Origin: Seminavis robusta
Lineage: Eukaryota; Bacillariophyta; Bacillariophyceae; Naviculales; Naviculaceae
Direction of reading: 5' to 3'
DNA: 64,000 nt
NCBI GenBank assembly: GCA_903772945.1
Contig: CAICTM010000428.1
Span: 1 to 64,000 of the forward strand
How positions within the stretch are numbered: position 1 is the first letter of the stretch; the number at the start of each line of letters is the position of its first letter. The notes under the pieces were generated by a model, which had not been told where the DNA came from, ran no database searches, and saw nothing but the letters and a program-made list of their open reading frames with translations. Both the position numbers and the translations under genes were made by a program. Positions 20,071 through 31,242 of the stretch are shown piece after piece.

Positions 20071-21543
20071 TTACCAGTACGACTGGGCGGCCCACACTAA
20101 CGCAATCGCTGCGCCCGCATGGAGGCGCCAAAACAACGTGTGGCCACCTGATTCGCTCTGAACTTCTTGAATCGTCGTCGGGGGGAACTCTTCCTGTTCT
20201 TGTGGCTCTTCCGGTACACAACAACCTGGCATGACGGAGGCCTGTAGTGCAATACAGAGGTCATCGCCGTCCTCGAGTGTCGCCAAGGTCTTGGCCCAGT
20301 CTTGACAATTCACGTGCGGCAGCTCCTTTGCCCCCGACCTTTGAATCATGGTGGACTGATAGAGTGCTTCGGCGTTGTCCGTTCGCACCATGTACCCTGG
20401 TTGACAAGGACTGCACGGACCAGGCTCGAGTTCTCCCTCTTGGCCCGCCCAGGGTGCGGGATGTTTGGGGCATCCACAAAAGGTTTGAACGTCGTGTCCC
20501 ACTGCAGTGGACATTTGGAAATGACCAGCCCTGCAGCTGTCCAGGTCCTCCAGTGTCGTGAACTCATTGTGCAGTGATGCGCAGGTAGTATCGTTGTCTC
20601 GATTGCCGTCAAAGCTCAATAGGACCACCTTTTCAGGTGTTTTGGGTAGCGTTCCTTTGGGACAAAGGGTGCAAATGTCTTCTTCCTGCTGATCTTTGTC
20701 TTGTTCCTTCAAGGTAGTGGGCGGTATTACATAGGAACATCCGCAGAATTGAGCACCAAACTCCGAAAGGCTCGCACAGGTGACGTCCTCTCCATCCACG
20801 GCAAGAAGTCGAAGGATATCTGTGCAGTAAAGCCTCTGGGACAAGGTGGGTAGCATCCGGTTGGCATTGACATAGGTCGTCAAGAAAGTCTGCATGTCTT
20901 CATGGCTCTTTTCGCCTTGGCACAACTCACACGTGGGTGGGTACACCACTGGTTCGTCGGGTTGCCACATGTTGCATCCGCACGATTTGACCGCAACGCC
21001 TCGCAATATGGAACATTCCGAACCCTCTGAGAATCCCGCAAATATCTCCCATGCCTGACAGGAAATGTCGGCAAAGGATTTGGTCTTGTCGTAGTCGCCA
21101 TCGCAGAGTTGGCACTGGCTGGCAAACGGAGAAACAGGATCTGGAAAGCTGTTCTTGAATCTGGGAGGCATAATATACTGCTCGTAGCCAGGAATGCCAA
21201 AATGGGCCAGGATGGGACGAAAGAGACTGGAAAGCAAGATATCGGTATTCAGCTTTCCAATAAAGTCTTCGGGGATGGTCAGGTTGGCAAACAAGACTTG
21301 GATATCGACATCTGAGACTCGCTCTTGTGTCCCTTCAGTGTCACCTGTGTCTTGGCGGCCTGAAATGAGCTCCGTGAAGAAATCCAGCAAATCCTGCAAG
21401 TCCTCAGAGGTTTCTTGGTCTCCTTGCGCCATCGCCAAGAAGACAGTGGAAGGCTGCAGCAGCAGAAGAAGAACTAGCCATGACAACGTTGCAAGGCTGA
21501 ACCATGGTCTTCCGACAGAAGACTGTCTTGTTGATATTATCAT
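20071..21543 (-). CDS. Secreted/GPI-type protein with four six-cysteine modules, copy 2
   Basis: 490 aa, single exon. Signal-anchor-like N terminus (LATLSWLVLLLLLQPSTVFLAMA, then QGDQ). A cysteine-free region is followed by four modules C-x2-C ... C ... C ... C-x-C (CQLC..CGC, CELC..CGC, CTLC..CGC, CSPC..CC), exactly as in the gene at 17568-19193, including the last module that ends in CC instead of CGC. C-terminal hydrophobic stretch (LHAGAAIALVWAAQSYW) suggests a GPI signal. Shared anchors between the copies include SDW/QAW after the third cysteine and the (P/L)TLS..L.C phrase. Tandem duplicate; likely a cell-surface protein of unknown partner. Confidence 0.8.
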   Translation of the reverse strand: MIISTRQSSVGRPWFSLATLSWLVLLLLLQPSTVFLAMAQGDQETSEDLQDLLDFFTELISGRQDTGDTEGTQERVSDVDIQVLFANLTIPEDFIGKLNTDILLSSLFRPILAHFGIPGYEQYIMPPRFKNSFPDPVSPFASQCQLCDGDYDKTKSFADISCQAWEIFAGFSEGSECSILRGVAVKSCGCNMWQPDEPVVYPPTCELCQGEKSHEDMQTFLTTYVNANRMLPTLSQRLYCTDILRLLAVDGEDVTCASLSEFGAQFCGCSYVIPPTTLKEQDKDQQEEDICTLCPKGTLPKTPEKVVLLSFDGNRDNDTTCASLHNEFTTLEDLDSCRAGHFQMSTAVGHDVQTFCGCPKHPAPWAGQEGELEPGPCSPCQPGYMVRTDNAEALYQSTMIQRSGAKELPHVNCQDWAKTLATLEDGDDLCIALQASVMPGCCVPEEPQEQEEFPPTTIQEVQSESGGHTLFWRLHAGAAIALVWAAQSYW

Positions 21544-22098
21544 AATTGTTGCTTGGGATTTGATTCGATTCAGTTCGGTTCAAAGATGTGGATGCGTTTG
21601 ATGATTCTGCAAAGAGATGCTTGAACAAGAATCAGGTGATTGAGACTGGTGCTGGTATGTACAGTACTGCCAAGCAGAACATAACAGAACAGAACGCTAC
21701 TGCATACAATGGTGGTGGGAGATGTTCGAAATTCCAAAGGAACTAACCGCACAGATACCTGTTGCACTCCCGCTACTCTACGTGACATCGCTTTGTATTG
21801 TTTGCAAATGGAAGGACTTTGTGATTGGCGATTGCTTCACTGCCCAGTCGAGCGAGGTGGGTTGTCGATGACAATCAGTCATGCTCATGTTATCCAAAAT
21901 AGATCGCGCGAAAATTCGTTTGGCAGTTGCTTTTCCTTGCTTCTTGCTTGTTGTGGGATTTCAAAACTGCACTCATCATGCTCCTTTGCATTGACTATCT
22001 CATTTTAGTTAGCCGCAGCGCACATCACACAACCTCTAAATACTGGCCTATCAGAGTTGCCAAGACAGAAGAACTAGCTGAACCAAATACTAATAAGA
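21544..22098. other. Divergent spacer, probable promoters
   Basis: Lies between the head-to-head genes at 20071-21543 (minus) and 22099 (plus). No open frame of interest. Confidence 0.4.
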
Positions 22099-23013
22099 AT
22101 GCGCTGCTCTGTCCTTTTGTTTACTCTCTTTTTGGGTAACACCTTTGCGGCTCTCACAGAGAAGCATGGGGAAGGAGAGTTAAGAGAACAGGTACGACAT
22201 AGGTTAACAGTCGGTTTTCGCGTCTTTCATGTGTTTAGCTCTCTAGCTAGAGCTAGCTAGTTAGCAGCTGTAGTGAGGTAGCGTTATTGTGACTTCCCCT
22301 CAAAGAGTTCATCTCCTTTCCTCTTCTCCCAATGATGCTAGGAAATTAACACTGTTATGGTAGATGATTTTGATTCACCAGTTACCAGTTGGGTGTATAC
22401 CCCATGCGTCTTTGGATTAGGGCCCATGGGAACGGGTGATATGGGCAACTTGTGGGGAGAACATCAAGGCCAACGATATGGCAAACGAATCGACAATGAG
22501 AATGGTCACATCACCACTGGAGGTCTCAAACTTCAATTCCATTCCAAAAGCAAAGGCTGCGCCAATGCTGGTTTTGAACTGGAATTCGAACTGGATCGTA
22601 CCATTGTGGGTGCCAGAATCAAGTTTGACTATCATGTCCATTGGACAGACGAAAGATTCAATGTAGCTCCAGTGGAAGCGGCCTCTGATGCTGCTCCTGA
22701 TAATCCAAATGCAAATAATGAAGATGAAGCAGCTGGTGGGAATGCGGATATTCTTCACAATGTCATGAATGACAAGGGCATCATCTACTTTCAACGAGAT
22801 GACGAACCTGGAGTAGCCGTGGATGAATTCAGTGCTCCTCATATCTACGAACCTCGTTGGAAGCACGCATCGATTGATCCTGGAATTTTGGTGGCCCATA
22901 CGCCTGTTCGAATGAGCATTGGGGGGTTCCTCAATGCAGAGAATAGCAATGGGGCCTTGTGGCAGATTCGACTTGACAATTTCCGAATTGTGGAGGTCGA
23001 CTTTTGGGGATAG
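22099..23013 (+). CDS. Secreted protein, probable beta-sandwich fold
   Basis: Two exons, 22099-22191 and 22342-23013; intron GTACGA..TGCTAG, phase 0; 254 aa. The first exon encodes a signal peptide (MRCSVLLFTLFLGNTFA) and a short linker. An ATG inside exon 2 (22357) would give a 218-aa protein without a signal, so the spliced form is preferred. The mature part starts with MVDDFDSPVTSWVY and ends WQIRLDNFRIVEVDFWG. A DDFD start and DNFRI end are typical of jelly-roll lectin-like or carbohydrate-binding sandwiches, but I cannot name a family. An acidic Asn/Ala-rich insert sits in the middle (residues about 145-165). Likely extracellular. Confidence 0.72.
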
Positions 23014-25385
23014 CTAGCCAGTCTAGACTAATGGTAGAGGAATTGTACATATAGCTATCGGATTGCTACGAACAAGCCATTTGTCAAGAAACAATTTTTC
23101 TCAGTGGGCAGACAACATGGCTGGGCACAGCAATGGTCAACAGCACATACTGCCAGAGGAATTCTTGGTGCCACCACAGTCCTCAGCACAACCACACAAT
23201 CATAGGTGAACTACTAGCCTCCCTGAACCACCAGCTGTCTCCCGTACGGTACTACTAGCTAGTAGCAAGCAACGAACACAACAGTAGTCGCTGCTGCAGA
23301 TATGCATACTGGTAGCACTACCGGTACCAGGCAAAGCAACCGAAACAGCCCAATAGGCAGCACGAGAAAGAAGCGCAAGAAGAACAGAAGAGATCATCGA
23401 AAGGATGATAATCTCCAGAGCGACAGTCAGAGCATGAAGCTCCCATGGTGAGCTCCTATCCAGGAACAGTAGTCAAACCTCAGCCCGACTGCTGCCTTTG
23501 CAAATGGGAGTCGAGTTGAGTGCGAGTCTTCGTTCGCCTGCAAAGCAAGGGTAAGTGGTCAAAGAGCTGCTGGTAAGCATGGAGGCACCCAGGTACATGC
23601 TGGTCGTGGACTTGTGGTCCTGTAATCTTTTATCCTGCGGTAAAAGCCTGGAAGGATGTTTATGTGCATAGAACTAGCTGGAAATAAATGCATGCATGCA
23701 CCGGTAGTCCTAGAATCCTTAATGCTGTAGTCGTTGTTGTACTAGCTAGTAGCCCTGGACCCTCTGCTCCCCCGAAATCCCAAACATGTCCTGACCTGGC
23801 CATGGCCTGGAATGCACTTCCTCTGGAACCTGGCATTGAGGAAGTCCATACCGGTGGCATGTAGTAATAAAACAACCAAGGCTGTAATAATAGTGCAGAG
23901 TGCGAGCGCTGCTGGGACAATGAGGCCTAAGAAATCCAATCTTGCCTTCCACCTAAAATGTCCCGGTTGCTTCCAAGTAGTTAACATTCCACTGTGCAGA
24001 ATTACACAAAATGTCGCGGTCATTGATACAAAAATGTCTTGGTGCAGATCCTTTAAACAAATGCGAACCATGTTTAGTCCTAACACCTCGGGGCATGAGT
24101 CTATCATATTCATCACAACTTGAGACATTTCAGTGGCAAAGTGTCCTACGAAACGTAACAGTATGACAAAAAAGTCCTTGAAGGGGCTTAATTGAATGTA
24201 CGAAAATGACTTTTGCAAACCACAAGCTTATTTGAAGATATTTCAAAACAAGGTCAACGATCTGACCTTTGGCCAATCTATCCCGTCCCTATCCATTGCA
24301 AGTATCAAAAGAGAATGTATTCAATCTGCCTGTTGGCTACCGGTAGCTCTACCGGTAGACCTGAACTGGCAGTACTGGTATTAGTGTAGAGCCTCTGTTC
24401 CCCAAAGTCAGCAGCATTTGGGATCTAGCTAGTTTCTACCAGGTATTCTTGGCCCAGTTCATTGTCTATCGCTAATCAGCAACATAACTATGATTTTCAA
24501 TGATGCAGGATGCATGCGTGTGGTTGTCCAGAGTTTGAGCGAGCTGCAGTATCAAGAAAGCTTTTGATAAGGGCATCCAGTGGCAAGGATGAGAGCAGCA
24601 CCAGGCTTCAAGTCAGAAGCTACCAGTACCCATCTGATTCAGCTCTACTTGCTAATACATGTTCAGTAGTACACACACCACTGTTGATTGATTACTGCTA
24701 TGCTAGCAGTTGGTAGTGGTCTTGAATTGGTATCTAACCTAAAAGTCACTCCCGTCAATTCTCCCAAACTGATGGTTGGGAAGTTGGAAAGTGGATGTTC
24801 CACTATGGGAATAAGAACCAACAAAAATGATCACGGTGGATCTACATTCAAACAGTCACTCGGTTCCCTTTTCCAGCAATGAAGTCATTCTCAGACTTTG
24901 GCGATTTCGGGTCTGTTCTGCTTGAACGATGCCCCGCGTTTCCCTGGCAGACATGATAGAGCGTTCTTGGCAACGTCTGCAGTACAGTAGTCCACCAGCT
25001 AGTACCAGTAGGCTGCAGCGCTGTGCTTCCACAACGACCACACGAATTTATTTTACCACCACCTCAAACCTCAAGGAACCAGTCTGCTTTGAGGCTTGCT
25101 GGCTAGAATCAGACCAGACTAAAAGGGTACATGCGTATCTCTTTGGTAACCAGCCCAGCCGAAAGTCCGTCTAGCTTGACCTCCACCGTGCATATACCCA
25201 CTCTCCGTTATCCATTAATCAGCCCACTCGATATACCCCTCAGTGCATTATCATTATCCCGACTCCAACCGCCCTCGTTTCGTGGGTATCCATCCTCGAG
25301 ATTCGATTCGATTCGCACCCATTTGCTCTAGCTAGCTAGCTAGACCAACTTTTATCAAGCATAAAAGCGGCCAAGCAGCTGCAGC
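23014..25385. other. Long intergenic region
   Basis: Mostly non-coding with TAGC runs and ACCGGT pieces (23308, 23700, 24345). One minus-strand frame is listed separately. The 60 bp before 25386 (CTAGCTAGCTAGCTAG, then CTTTTATCAAGCATAAAAGC) may be the kinase promoter, with an AT-rich TATA-like TAAAAG. Confidence 0.4.
23742..24128 (-). CDS. Doubtful membrane-protein frame
   Basis: From the ATG at 24128 the frame gives 128 aa with a strong hydrophobic segment (FLGLIVPAALALCTIITALVVLLLHATG). The frame is open further upstream without ATG. No homology recognised. Could be an exon of a larger gene, a gene relic, or chance. Confidence 0.2.
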   Translation of the reverse strand: MSQVVMNMIDSCPEVLGLNMVRICLKDLHQDIFVSMTATFCVILHSGMLTTWKQPGHFRWKARLDFLGLIVPAALALCTIITALVVLLLHATGMDFLNARFQRKCIPGHGQVRTCLGFRGSRGSRATS

Positions 25386-27032
25386 ATGACTGCTCGCTCC
25401 AACTCCCTTCAAAATCACTTTGAAAAACAAAAAGGCAAGAAGAGTTCTACTAATAAAAAAACCAGCAACATCAACATGGCCGACGAAGATCTGTACGACG
25501 ATGAGAACCCTGGATCGGGCATTCTGTACCCTCGTTCTGCCTCGTTAAGTCATGGTCCAACAGCATCGTCTCGATCGAGCAGTCCTTATCCCAACTCCCC
25601 TCATCCACCGCCGGGAGAAACGGAGCGTCGTCTGAGTTTGCTCAGCGCGGCGACCAACTCGAGCGATCCCTATGGCTCGAGTTACAGCATGACCTCGGAT
25701 CCCACCAATATCCATCAGATTATTCAACATCAAAGCGACGATCAGAATGAACGAGAAAGTGGAGATAATGCCGAGGAGAGCCAATTCACGGCCGTCACTT
25801 CGGCCACCACTCCAACCCCCAAGAAGAGCGGGGTCCGCCACTACAAGGTGGAAGATTATCCGTTGCCCAAAGACGTCTCGGATCAGTTGGTAGCACACAT
25901 GGAGAAGCGAGTTACCGAAGTGCTAGAGCACAGTCGATTTCTGCAACGTCATTGTGGCTTTGATGTACCCCGTTTTAGCCACACCGACGTCGAGACGGGG
26001 GAACCCATTGCCCGAGGTGGATTCGCCGTCATTATGGAAATCAAGTGGTTCACTACAGGATGTGAACTCAACGAAGATGAAAACGAAGACAAAGAGTACG
26101 TCCTCAAATATCTCAACCCCAAATTGATTGCCAAATTCCTGCAAGATAAGGACAATGACAAGGTCTTTGCCGGTGCCAAAGATCTCGTGCTCGAGGCCCA
26201 CATTCTTAGTGCCGTCAATCATACCAACATTATTGCTCTGCGAGGATTGAGCACTCATGGTATACATGGATACAAGGCCACGGGAGGACGGGCCGATGGA
26301 TTCTTTATGGTCTTGGATCGTCTCACCGGCACTCTCAGCCAGCGGATCTTTACCGATTGGAAGGAAAAAGCCGATGCCAATCCTCATCTCCAGCATCTGG
26401 ACAATTTGACCACCAACACCATGACGATGGATTTCTTTGTCGATCGGATTCGAACCGCCTTGGATGTCGCCTCGGCACTCATCTACTTGCACGATCATCA
26501 AATATTGCATCGTGACATCAAGCCCGCCAACATTGGGTTTGACGCCAACGGCGTACTCAAGGTCTTTGATTTTGGGCTCGCCGTGGAGGTTCCCTACTCG
26601 GACAAACCCAACCAATTGTATGACCTCAGTGGCAACACGGGTACACCACGATTCATGGCGCCCGAAGTGATGAAGCGAAAACCATACAATTTCAAGGCCG
26701 ATGTCTACTCCTTCTCCATATTGTTGTGGGAAATGTTGGCGTTGGAAAAACCCTACCAGGGTATGGACGGAGAAGCCGTTCGAGAAACTGTCGCCCTCAA
26801 GAGCGAACGACCTCCCATGCCCGAGCGATGGCCAGAGAATATCGCCAAGCTCTTCAAGAGAGGATGGGCCAAGAAGATTGATCATCGACCCACCATGGCG
26901 GAGATGCATCACTGTTTGACATTCTTGCTGGCCAGTCCTCTGCAACCCACACCACTCCCCTCCAAGCATTCCTCCATGTTGCCCGGGAAAAAGCTCTTCC
27001 GGGCCCGACGGTCGTTGGACAACAATAAATAG
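25386..27032 (+). CDS. Protein kinase, TKL/Ser-Thr type
   Basis: 548 aa, single exon; a second well-placed ATG lies at 25476 (AACATGGCCG). Residues 1-165 are Ser/Pro/Asn-rich and probably disordered. The kinase domain covers about 205-520: Gly-rich loop ARGGFAV (209-215), VLKYL lysine K241, HRDIKPAN (H375, D377), DFG (395-397), GTPRFMAPEVM activation-segment end, DVYSFSILLWEML. The MAPEV and DVYSF phrases and short C lobe with RPTMAEMHHCL resemble the tyrosine-kinase-like/mixed-lineage group common in diatoms. All catalytic residues are present, so it should be active. No signal or membrane segment: cytosolic or nuclear. Substrate unknown. HPTNI is replaced by NHTNIIALRG. Confidence 0.92.
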   Translation: MTARSNSLQNHFEKQKGKKSSTNKKTSNINMADEDLYDDENPGSGILYPRSASLSHGPTASSRSSSPYPNSPHPPPGETERRLSLLSAATNSSDPYGSSYSMTSDPTNIHQIIQHQSDDQNERESGDNAEESQFTAVTSATTPTPKKSGVRHYKVEDYPLPKDVSDQLVAHMEKRVTEVLEHSRFLQRHCGFDVPRFSHTDVETGEPIARGGFAVIMEIKWFTTGCELNEDENEDKEYVLKYLNPKLIAKFLQDKDNDKVFAGAKDLVLEAHILSAVNHTNIIALRGLSTHGIHGYKATGGRADGFFMVLDRLTGTLSQRIFTDWKEKADANPHLQHLDNLTTNTMTMDFFVDRIRTALDVASALIYLHDHQILHRDIKPANIGFDANGVLKVFDFGLAVEVPYSDKPNQLYDLSGNTGTPRFMAPEVMKRKPYNFKADVYSFSILLWEMLALEKPYQGMDGEAVRETVALKSERPPMPERWPENIAKLFKRGWAKKIDHRPTMAEMHHCLTFLLASPLQPTPLPSKHSSMLPGKKLFRARRSLDNNK

Positions 27033-27661
27033 TGTAGAAAGAGGAAGGAACCTCCACGACAACGACTCTTCTCATTCTCTCTCGACCTCTTTTCTCTCTC
27101 TCAGATGCTACGACTGTACCGTACCTTTCCTCCCTTACCACCAACCCAATCCGCCCCGCCGTTTTGACCATTTCCAACCAAGTCGATTGTTTGTAAACAA
27201 ATAAAAATAGTAAAGGACTCTCCCGGCAAACGACATAACTAGTGCAATAACCATAGCAACGACTCTAGCTAGGTAGCAACCAATGGCTAAGGTAGCTACC
27301 GGCATCCGTTGGCTAGTTAGGCTTTCCAAGTATTCGAAACGATATTCGAACAATGCGTTGCTTTCACTTCGTTGGCGCTCGGAAAGAAGCTGAAGTAGGA
27401 CAGCTTCGCTCCCTAGTAGGCAACAATCGCGGGTGCTGGGCTGGCCTTACGACAGAAGTTTGTCCAGACATAGATCCAGATGATCGTCTAGCTAGGACTT
27501 AGGAGCAATAGGTCTTTGGCTTAGATGAGTCGAGTCGCCTTCTATGGTTTAGCTCGCAAGATTGTTATTAGCTGCCCTGTTTATTTAGCACGTACAAAAC
27601 GCGACCAATATGCTTGGCATTATCTTTCTAGACTATCGCATCAAAATAGCTAGCTAGCTGG
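27033..27661. other. Intergenic spacer between convergent genes
   Basis: No gene seen. Holds TAGC runs near 27270 and 27645. Confidence 0.5.
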
Positions 27662-28999
27662 CTACTCTGTGGGGAGGACGTCTTGACCACTGGTTTCCTG
27701 CAAATGCTTTTCAACCCTCTCGAACACGCCCGTCACAAACGCATTGTGTTGCCGTATCAGTTCCATATTCTTGGTGGTGCTTCCCATCGTTTCAATCTTC
27801 TCCCTACATGCCGCCAACTCGCTCAATTGTTGGGCCACATGGTGCTCCAGGACCTGCCGTGTATACTTTTTGACATGGGGTCTGTTGTGCCGTTCGACCG
27901 TGTAGGTTGGAGGCGGTGCGTCCTTGGGTGGTTCGTCGAGTGCATACAACACAGCATCCCAAATCACTCTGGGTATTATTACGGGCGACTCATTGTCGTC
28001 ATTGTCGTTCACTTGGAAGACCATATTGGCAACATCGGCCGAGAAGGGGTTGTCGGGATATGTCAGTTGAGACCACATGGTGGGCATGAACTGGGCTGTT
28101 GGACAAAAGCCAAAAATGACGAGGAATCGATGAGGATTGCTGCTTTGGCCGTAAGTAATGTAGAGATCCTTTTCTCCCTCGTCTCCGTCATAGATGAAAT
28201 TGACGGATCCATCTTGATGCGATTGAATCTTGACATTGGGTGGTTCGCGATGGTTAAACATATCCCCAATGGGTACCAATTCGCTGGTGGGTTGTGCCGG
28301 AGAATCCGCGGGAGGTTGTGTTTTCCAAAAGCGACTTCCAACGGCCTGAAATGCCCACAGCAATTGTTGCGTGTCGTCGTCCTTGATATTATTATCCTGA
28401 GTAGATAATTCTCCCATGGCAGCAGCCGCTTTGCAAAAGGCATCGAACTTTTGGTCTTGATACTCTGCCGCATATTTGGCATAGTATGGGAGACATTCCT
28501 GTTCTTCTTTGTTGAATCTTGTAAATGCTCTGGGAATGGCTTGAATCCAAGGACTCCATTTGTTGTTGCTGCTGCTGTTGTCATTTGATTGACAGCGACA
28601 AAGTTGGAATAACTTGAGGACAATCCAAAAGTTATCCTCGTGCAACTTGGCAAACTCGGGTCCCAGCGCATCGAGTGCCAATTGGAGTTTGCTGGCTCCC
28701 AGAGTTTGTTCAAATTCGTTTCGCAAAGCACTGGCTTCGAGGCAGAGTTGACGAGGAACTTGTAGGAGGACGGTTCCAGGCTTGACAGCTTCTGCCAACT
28801 CCAATCCCCAATTGCTGCTGGCTTCATCATCGTCATCGGCATTCTTGTACTCTTTGAACTTGAGGCTGGAATGCATCACTATTCCTTGTTCTTGCGCCCA
28901 TTCGGATAATGCCAAAACATTGCGAGAACCCTCGGACGAGGATCCAGTTGCCAACCATGGCAAGGAGAGTATTGCGGATAGCACAAAGAGTTTCATCAT
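27662..28999 (-). CDS. SET-domain lysine methyltransferase (SETD3/Rubisco-LSMT type)
   Basis: 445 aa from the ATG at 28999; the frame continues upstream, but starting here exposes a signal peptide (MMKLFVLSAILSLPWLATG). Typical split SET architecture: N-SET start (NWGLELAEAVKPGTVLLQVPRQLCL), an insert with LFQLCRCQ and WSPWIQAIPRAFT, then the catalytic part PIGDMFNHREPPNV (N249, H250, N255), LYITYGQSSNPHRFLVIFGF with the expected Tyr, and a helical C-terminal substrate-binding region. Family members methylate lysine (Rubisco, aldolase, histone) or histidine (actin). The leader suggests secretory entry and possibly the plastid, although no aromatic +1 residue is evident. Substrate cannot be assigned. 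Confidence 0.87.
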   Translation of the reverse strand: MMKLFVLSAILSLPWLATGSSSEGSRNVLALSEWAQEQGIVMHSSLKFKEYKNADDDDEASSNWGLELAEAVKPGTVLLQVPRQLCLEASALRNEFEQTLGASKLQLALDALGPEFAKLHEDNFWIVLKLFQLCRCQSNDNSSSNNKWSPWIQAIPRAFTRFNKEEQECLPYYAKYAAEYQDQKFDAFCKAAAAMGELSTQDNNIKDDDTQQLLWAFQAVGSRFWKTQPPADSPAQPTSELVPIGDMFNHREPPNVKIQSHQDGSVNFIYDGDEGEKDLYITYGQSSNPHRFLVIFGFCPTAQFMPTMWSQLTYPDNPFSADVANMVFQVNDNDDNESPVIIPRVIWDAVLYALDEPPKDAPPPTYTVERHNRPHVKKYTRQVLEHHVAQQLSELAACREKIETMGSTTKNMELIRQHNAFVTGVFERVEKHLQETSGQDVLPTE

Positions 29000-30123
29000 T
29001 TGGGTTGTTTCCAATAGCAAACAAAACATGCATGTGTGTGCCGATTTTGAGCTTGAGGATTGGTGATGCCTGATGGAAACGTTGAAGTTGTGAGAAAGAT
29101 CTCCAACCTGAACTCTAATGATCAATGAACTACCGGTACCACGGTGAAGTGCTCGTTATCATGAACGCAAGATGGGCTTGGGAGAACCACTGAATCTCCA
29201 CCATGATACTGTACCACAAGTACAGTGCCACAGAGAGAAAGGTGTCGTCCAAGGCTCATTCTACTTTCTCCCTTGCTTAGATCTACTTGGTTGGAGGGAG
29301 GAGAAGGAAACATCCAACACCTTCAATTTGGAAGAGCGTACTGGTACCAAACGCCGTAGCGGGCAAACCGCGTCGATGTGATGGCTCTCCATGGACCAAG
29401 CAATGCTCAACAAAGCATCATGCATGATCTTTCCAAGGGGATGAAGATTTTGTATTGTCGAACGGAGAAACAAAGTCAAACATCTACCGTACTAGTATGT
29501 TTTTACGGCTCCTCCCTCCGAAGTCGAGATCAAGCACACCATCACCGCCAGTTTACAGTCAGTAGTGCCCTCCGATCTCCGATCCCTGACCACGTAAATC
29601 TATTATTATCTGGCTTATGCCATGCATAGCTCTCGCATCAATTTGGAATTCACAGAATTGTCATTGACGTGCACCTGTGTGTCTCTGTGGTTTTGGCGAA
29701 CCGCAGTCAGCGATGCTTGGGCATATCAAGCCACTCTTGCAAAATTTGCCCCGCAGATCACAAGTCTACAGAAACAGGCACAACCGATCGCAAAGGGCTT
29801 TGGTACCATTGAGTACTGTACCTGACATTGATCGCTGGTTGGTTAAAGAGCTTTGCAAAAGTTGTACAGCGTAAGTTAACAATGCACCAGTTTGTTCCGA
29901 TGCATTTGAAGACTGTGAACATTTCAGTACGGGTCTCACGAAATGGCTGTCGCTAAAATGCGACTGGCCAGCGCTTGGAGGTTTGGGCGATGATGTTCGG
30001 ATCACGCTTCAAAGATTTTTCCTCTCTTCTCTCCACTTTTCGGTGGCCAGAATACCTATTTTGTAGGGACAACAAACAATACTAACAACCTTGAGGCTTC
30101 GAGGATCCCCAATAAAGAATCTG
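29000..30123. other. Divergent intergenic region
   Basis: Between the SET gene (minus) and the gene at 30124 (plus). Short open frames only; none domain-like. Confidence 0.45.
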
Positions 30124-31242
30124 ATGCAAGCATCCATGGAGAACAACGAGAATCTGCAGGTCCAGGTTGCCCAGTCTGAAGTGGGGTGGAGAGCATTCCT
30201 AGGGTTTTGTGCGCAGCAAGAGCAAGCGCGCATTCGAGAAGATTCCATGAACGCAGCCAACAAGGTTCGAGCCAATCCACTGTCTCCCAAGAATCATCGT
30301 CGGCTACCCTCTCCTCGTGGCTCCAAGGCAGGAGGAAAGCGCGCCTCCTTCGACGACGAAACGCTACTTCAGAAAGCCAACCAAAACAAACGAGCCAAGA
30401 TGTCTCACGAGTCGGCGCAATCAATGTCGAGTGCGAGTTTACATGCCGGCATGAGGTGCGAAGACACGCTCAATCATGTTGGTGCTGGAGCAAGTATGAT
30501 GTCTCCAGCTCTCATGGCGCATTATGGTAACCCTCTGCAGGCGCAACAGGCAGCGGCTGCCAGCTCGTTGTTTCTCAATCCGGCACTGTTCGCGGCTGCC
30601 AATGCGGCAGCTGCACATCAGCTCATTTTGGCTCAGGCATTGGCTGCCAGTGGCTCCACGCCTACAACAGTGCAGCAGCAACTCAACTCTATTATTTCTT
30701 CCGAGATCAATCGTCTCGCAACAACCGGAGGATCATCCGATCATGGTGGCTTGGCGCGTCCATCCTATCCGTCCATGCTGGACGCAAAGCTACCTCCTTC
30801 AGCACTTCCTGGCAATGCTATGATGCAACACGATGCAACGATTGCATGCCTCAACCTGGGGGAAGAGTTCTTACCCATGTTGCCCGGTTGCAAACTTTGT
30901 GATTGTGGAATGGCCTTATGCCACGAAATTGGGTATCCCAATCGTTGCTCCGTTCCCTTTCCGGATAACGATGAAGGTCTCTTGACTGAGTGGTGCCAAA
31001 CCCTGGACATTGCGGATCCGCGTCGTTTGCGGGAGATTCGGCTCAATCCTTCCAAGTTTCGCTTGGCATATTGGCACTTTCGAAAACGAGGCGACCAGAA
31101 GCGGCTGTTGCCCGACCAAAGCCTTCAAGGTTTCGTGGACGAAGTACAGGATACGATGGGACGGCGAAAACCCTCCAAGCGCATGTTGGAGCTTCATAGC
31201 TACTGGTGTCGTGTCCGACGACCGCCAACCTTGGACCCTTAA
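30124..31242 (+). CDS. Unknown, probably nuclear protein with Cys-rich C-terminal domain
   Basis: 372 aa, single exon; ATG at 30124 chosen (another at 30136). Basic region with possible nuclear signals (NHRRLPSPRGSKAGGKR, QNKRAKM) at about 55-100, an Ala/Gln-rich middle (QAQQAAAASS, ANAAAAHQ, TVQQQLNS) at 145-210, and a conserved-looking C-terminal domain from about 255: LPGCKLCDCGMALCHEIGYPNRC, then LLTEWCQTLDIADPRRLREIRLNPSKFRLAYWHFRKRGDQ. The C-x2-C-x-C-x4-C cluster could bind zinc. Composition is that of a transcriptional regulator, but no known DNA-binding domain is recognised. Function not assigned. Confidence 0.7.
   Translation: MQASMENNENLQVQVAQSEVGWRAFLGFCAQQEQARIREDSMNAANKVRANPLSPKNHRRLPSPRGSKAGGKRASFDDETLLQKANQNKRAKMSHESAQSMSSASLHAGMRCEDTLNHVGAGASMMSPALMAHYGNPLQAQQAAAASSLFLNPALFAAANAAAAHQLILAQALAASGSTPTTVQQQLNSIISSEINRLATTGGSSDHGGLARPSYPSMLDAKLPPSALPGNAMMQHDATIACLNLGEEFLPMLPGCKLCDCGMALCHEIGYPNRCSVPFPDNDEGLLTEWCQTLDIADPRRLREIRLNPSKFRLAYWHFRKRGDQKRLLPDQSLQGFVDEVQDTMGRRKPSKRMLELHSYWCRVRRPPTLDP

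Noticed and set aside
22357-23013. ATG at 22357 as the true start of the secreted protein
   Set aside because: A spliced upstream exon supplies a good signal peptide with consistent phase and splice sites.
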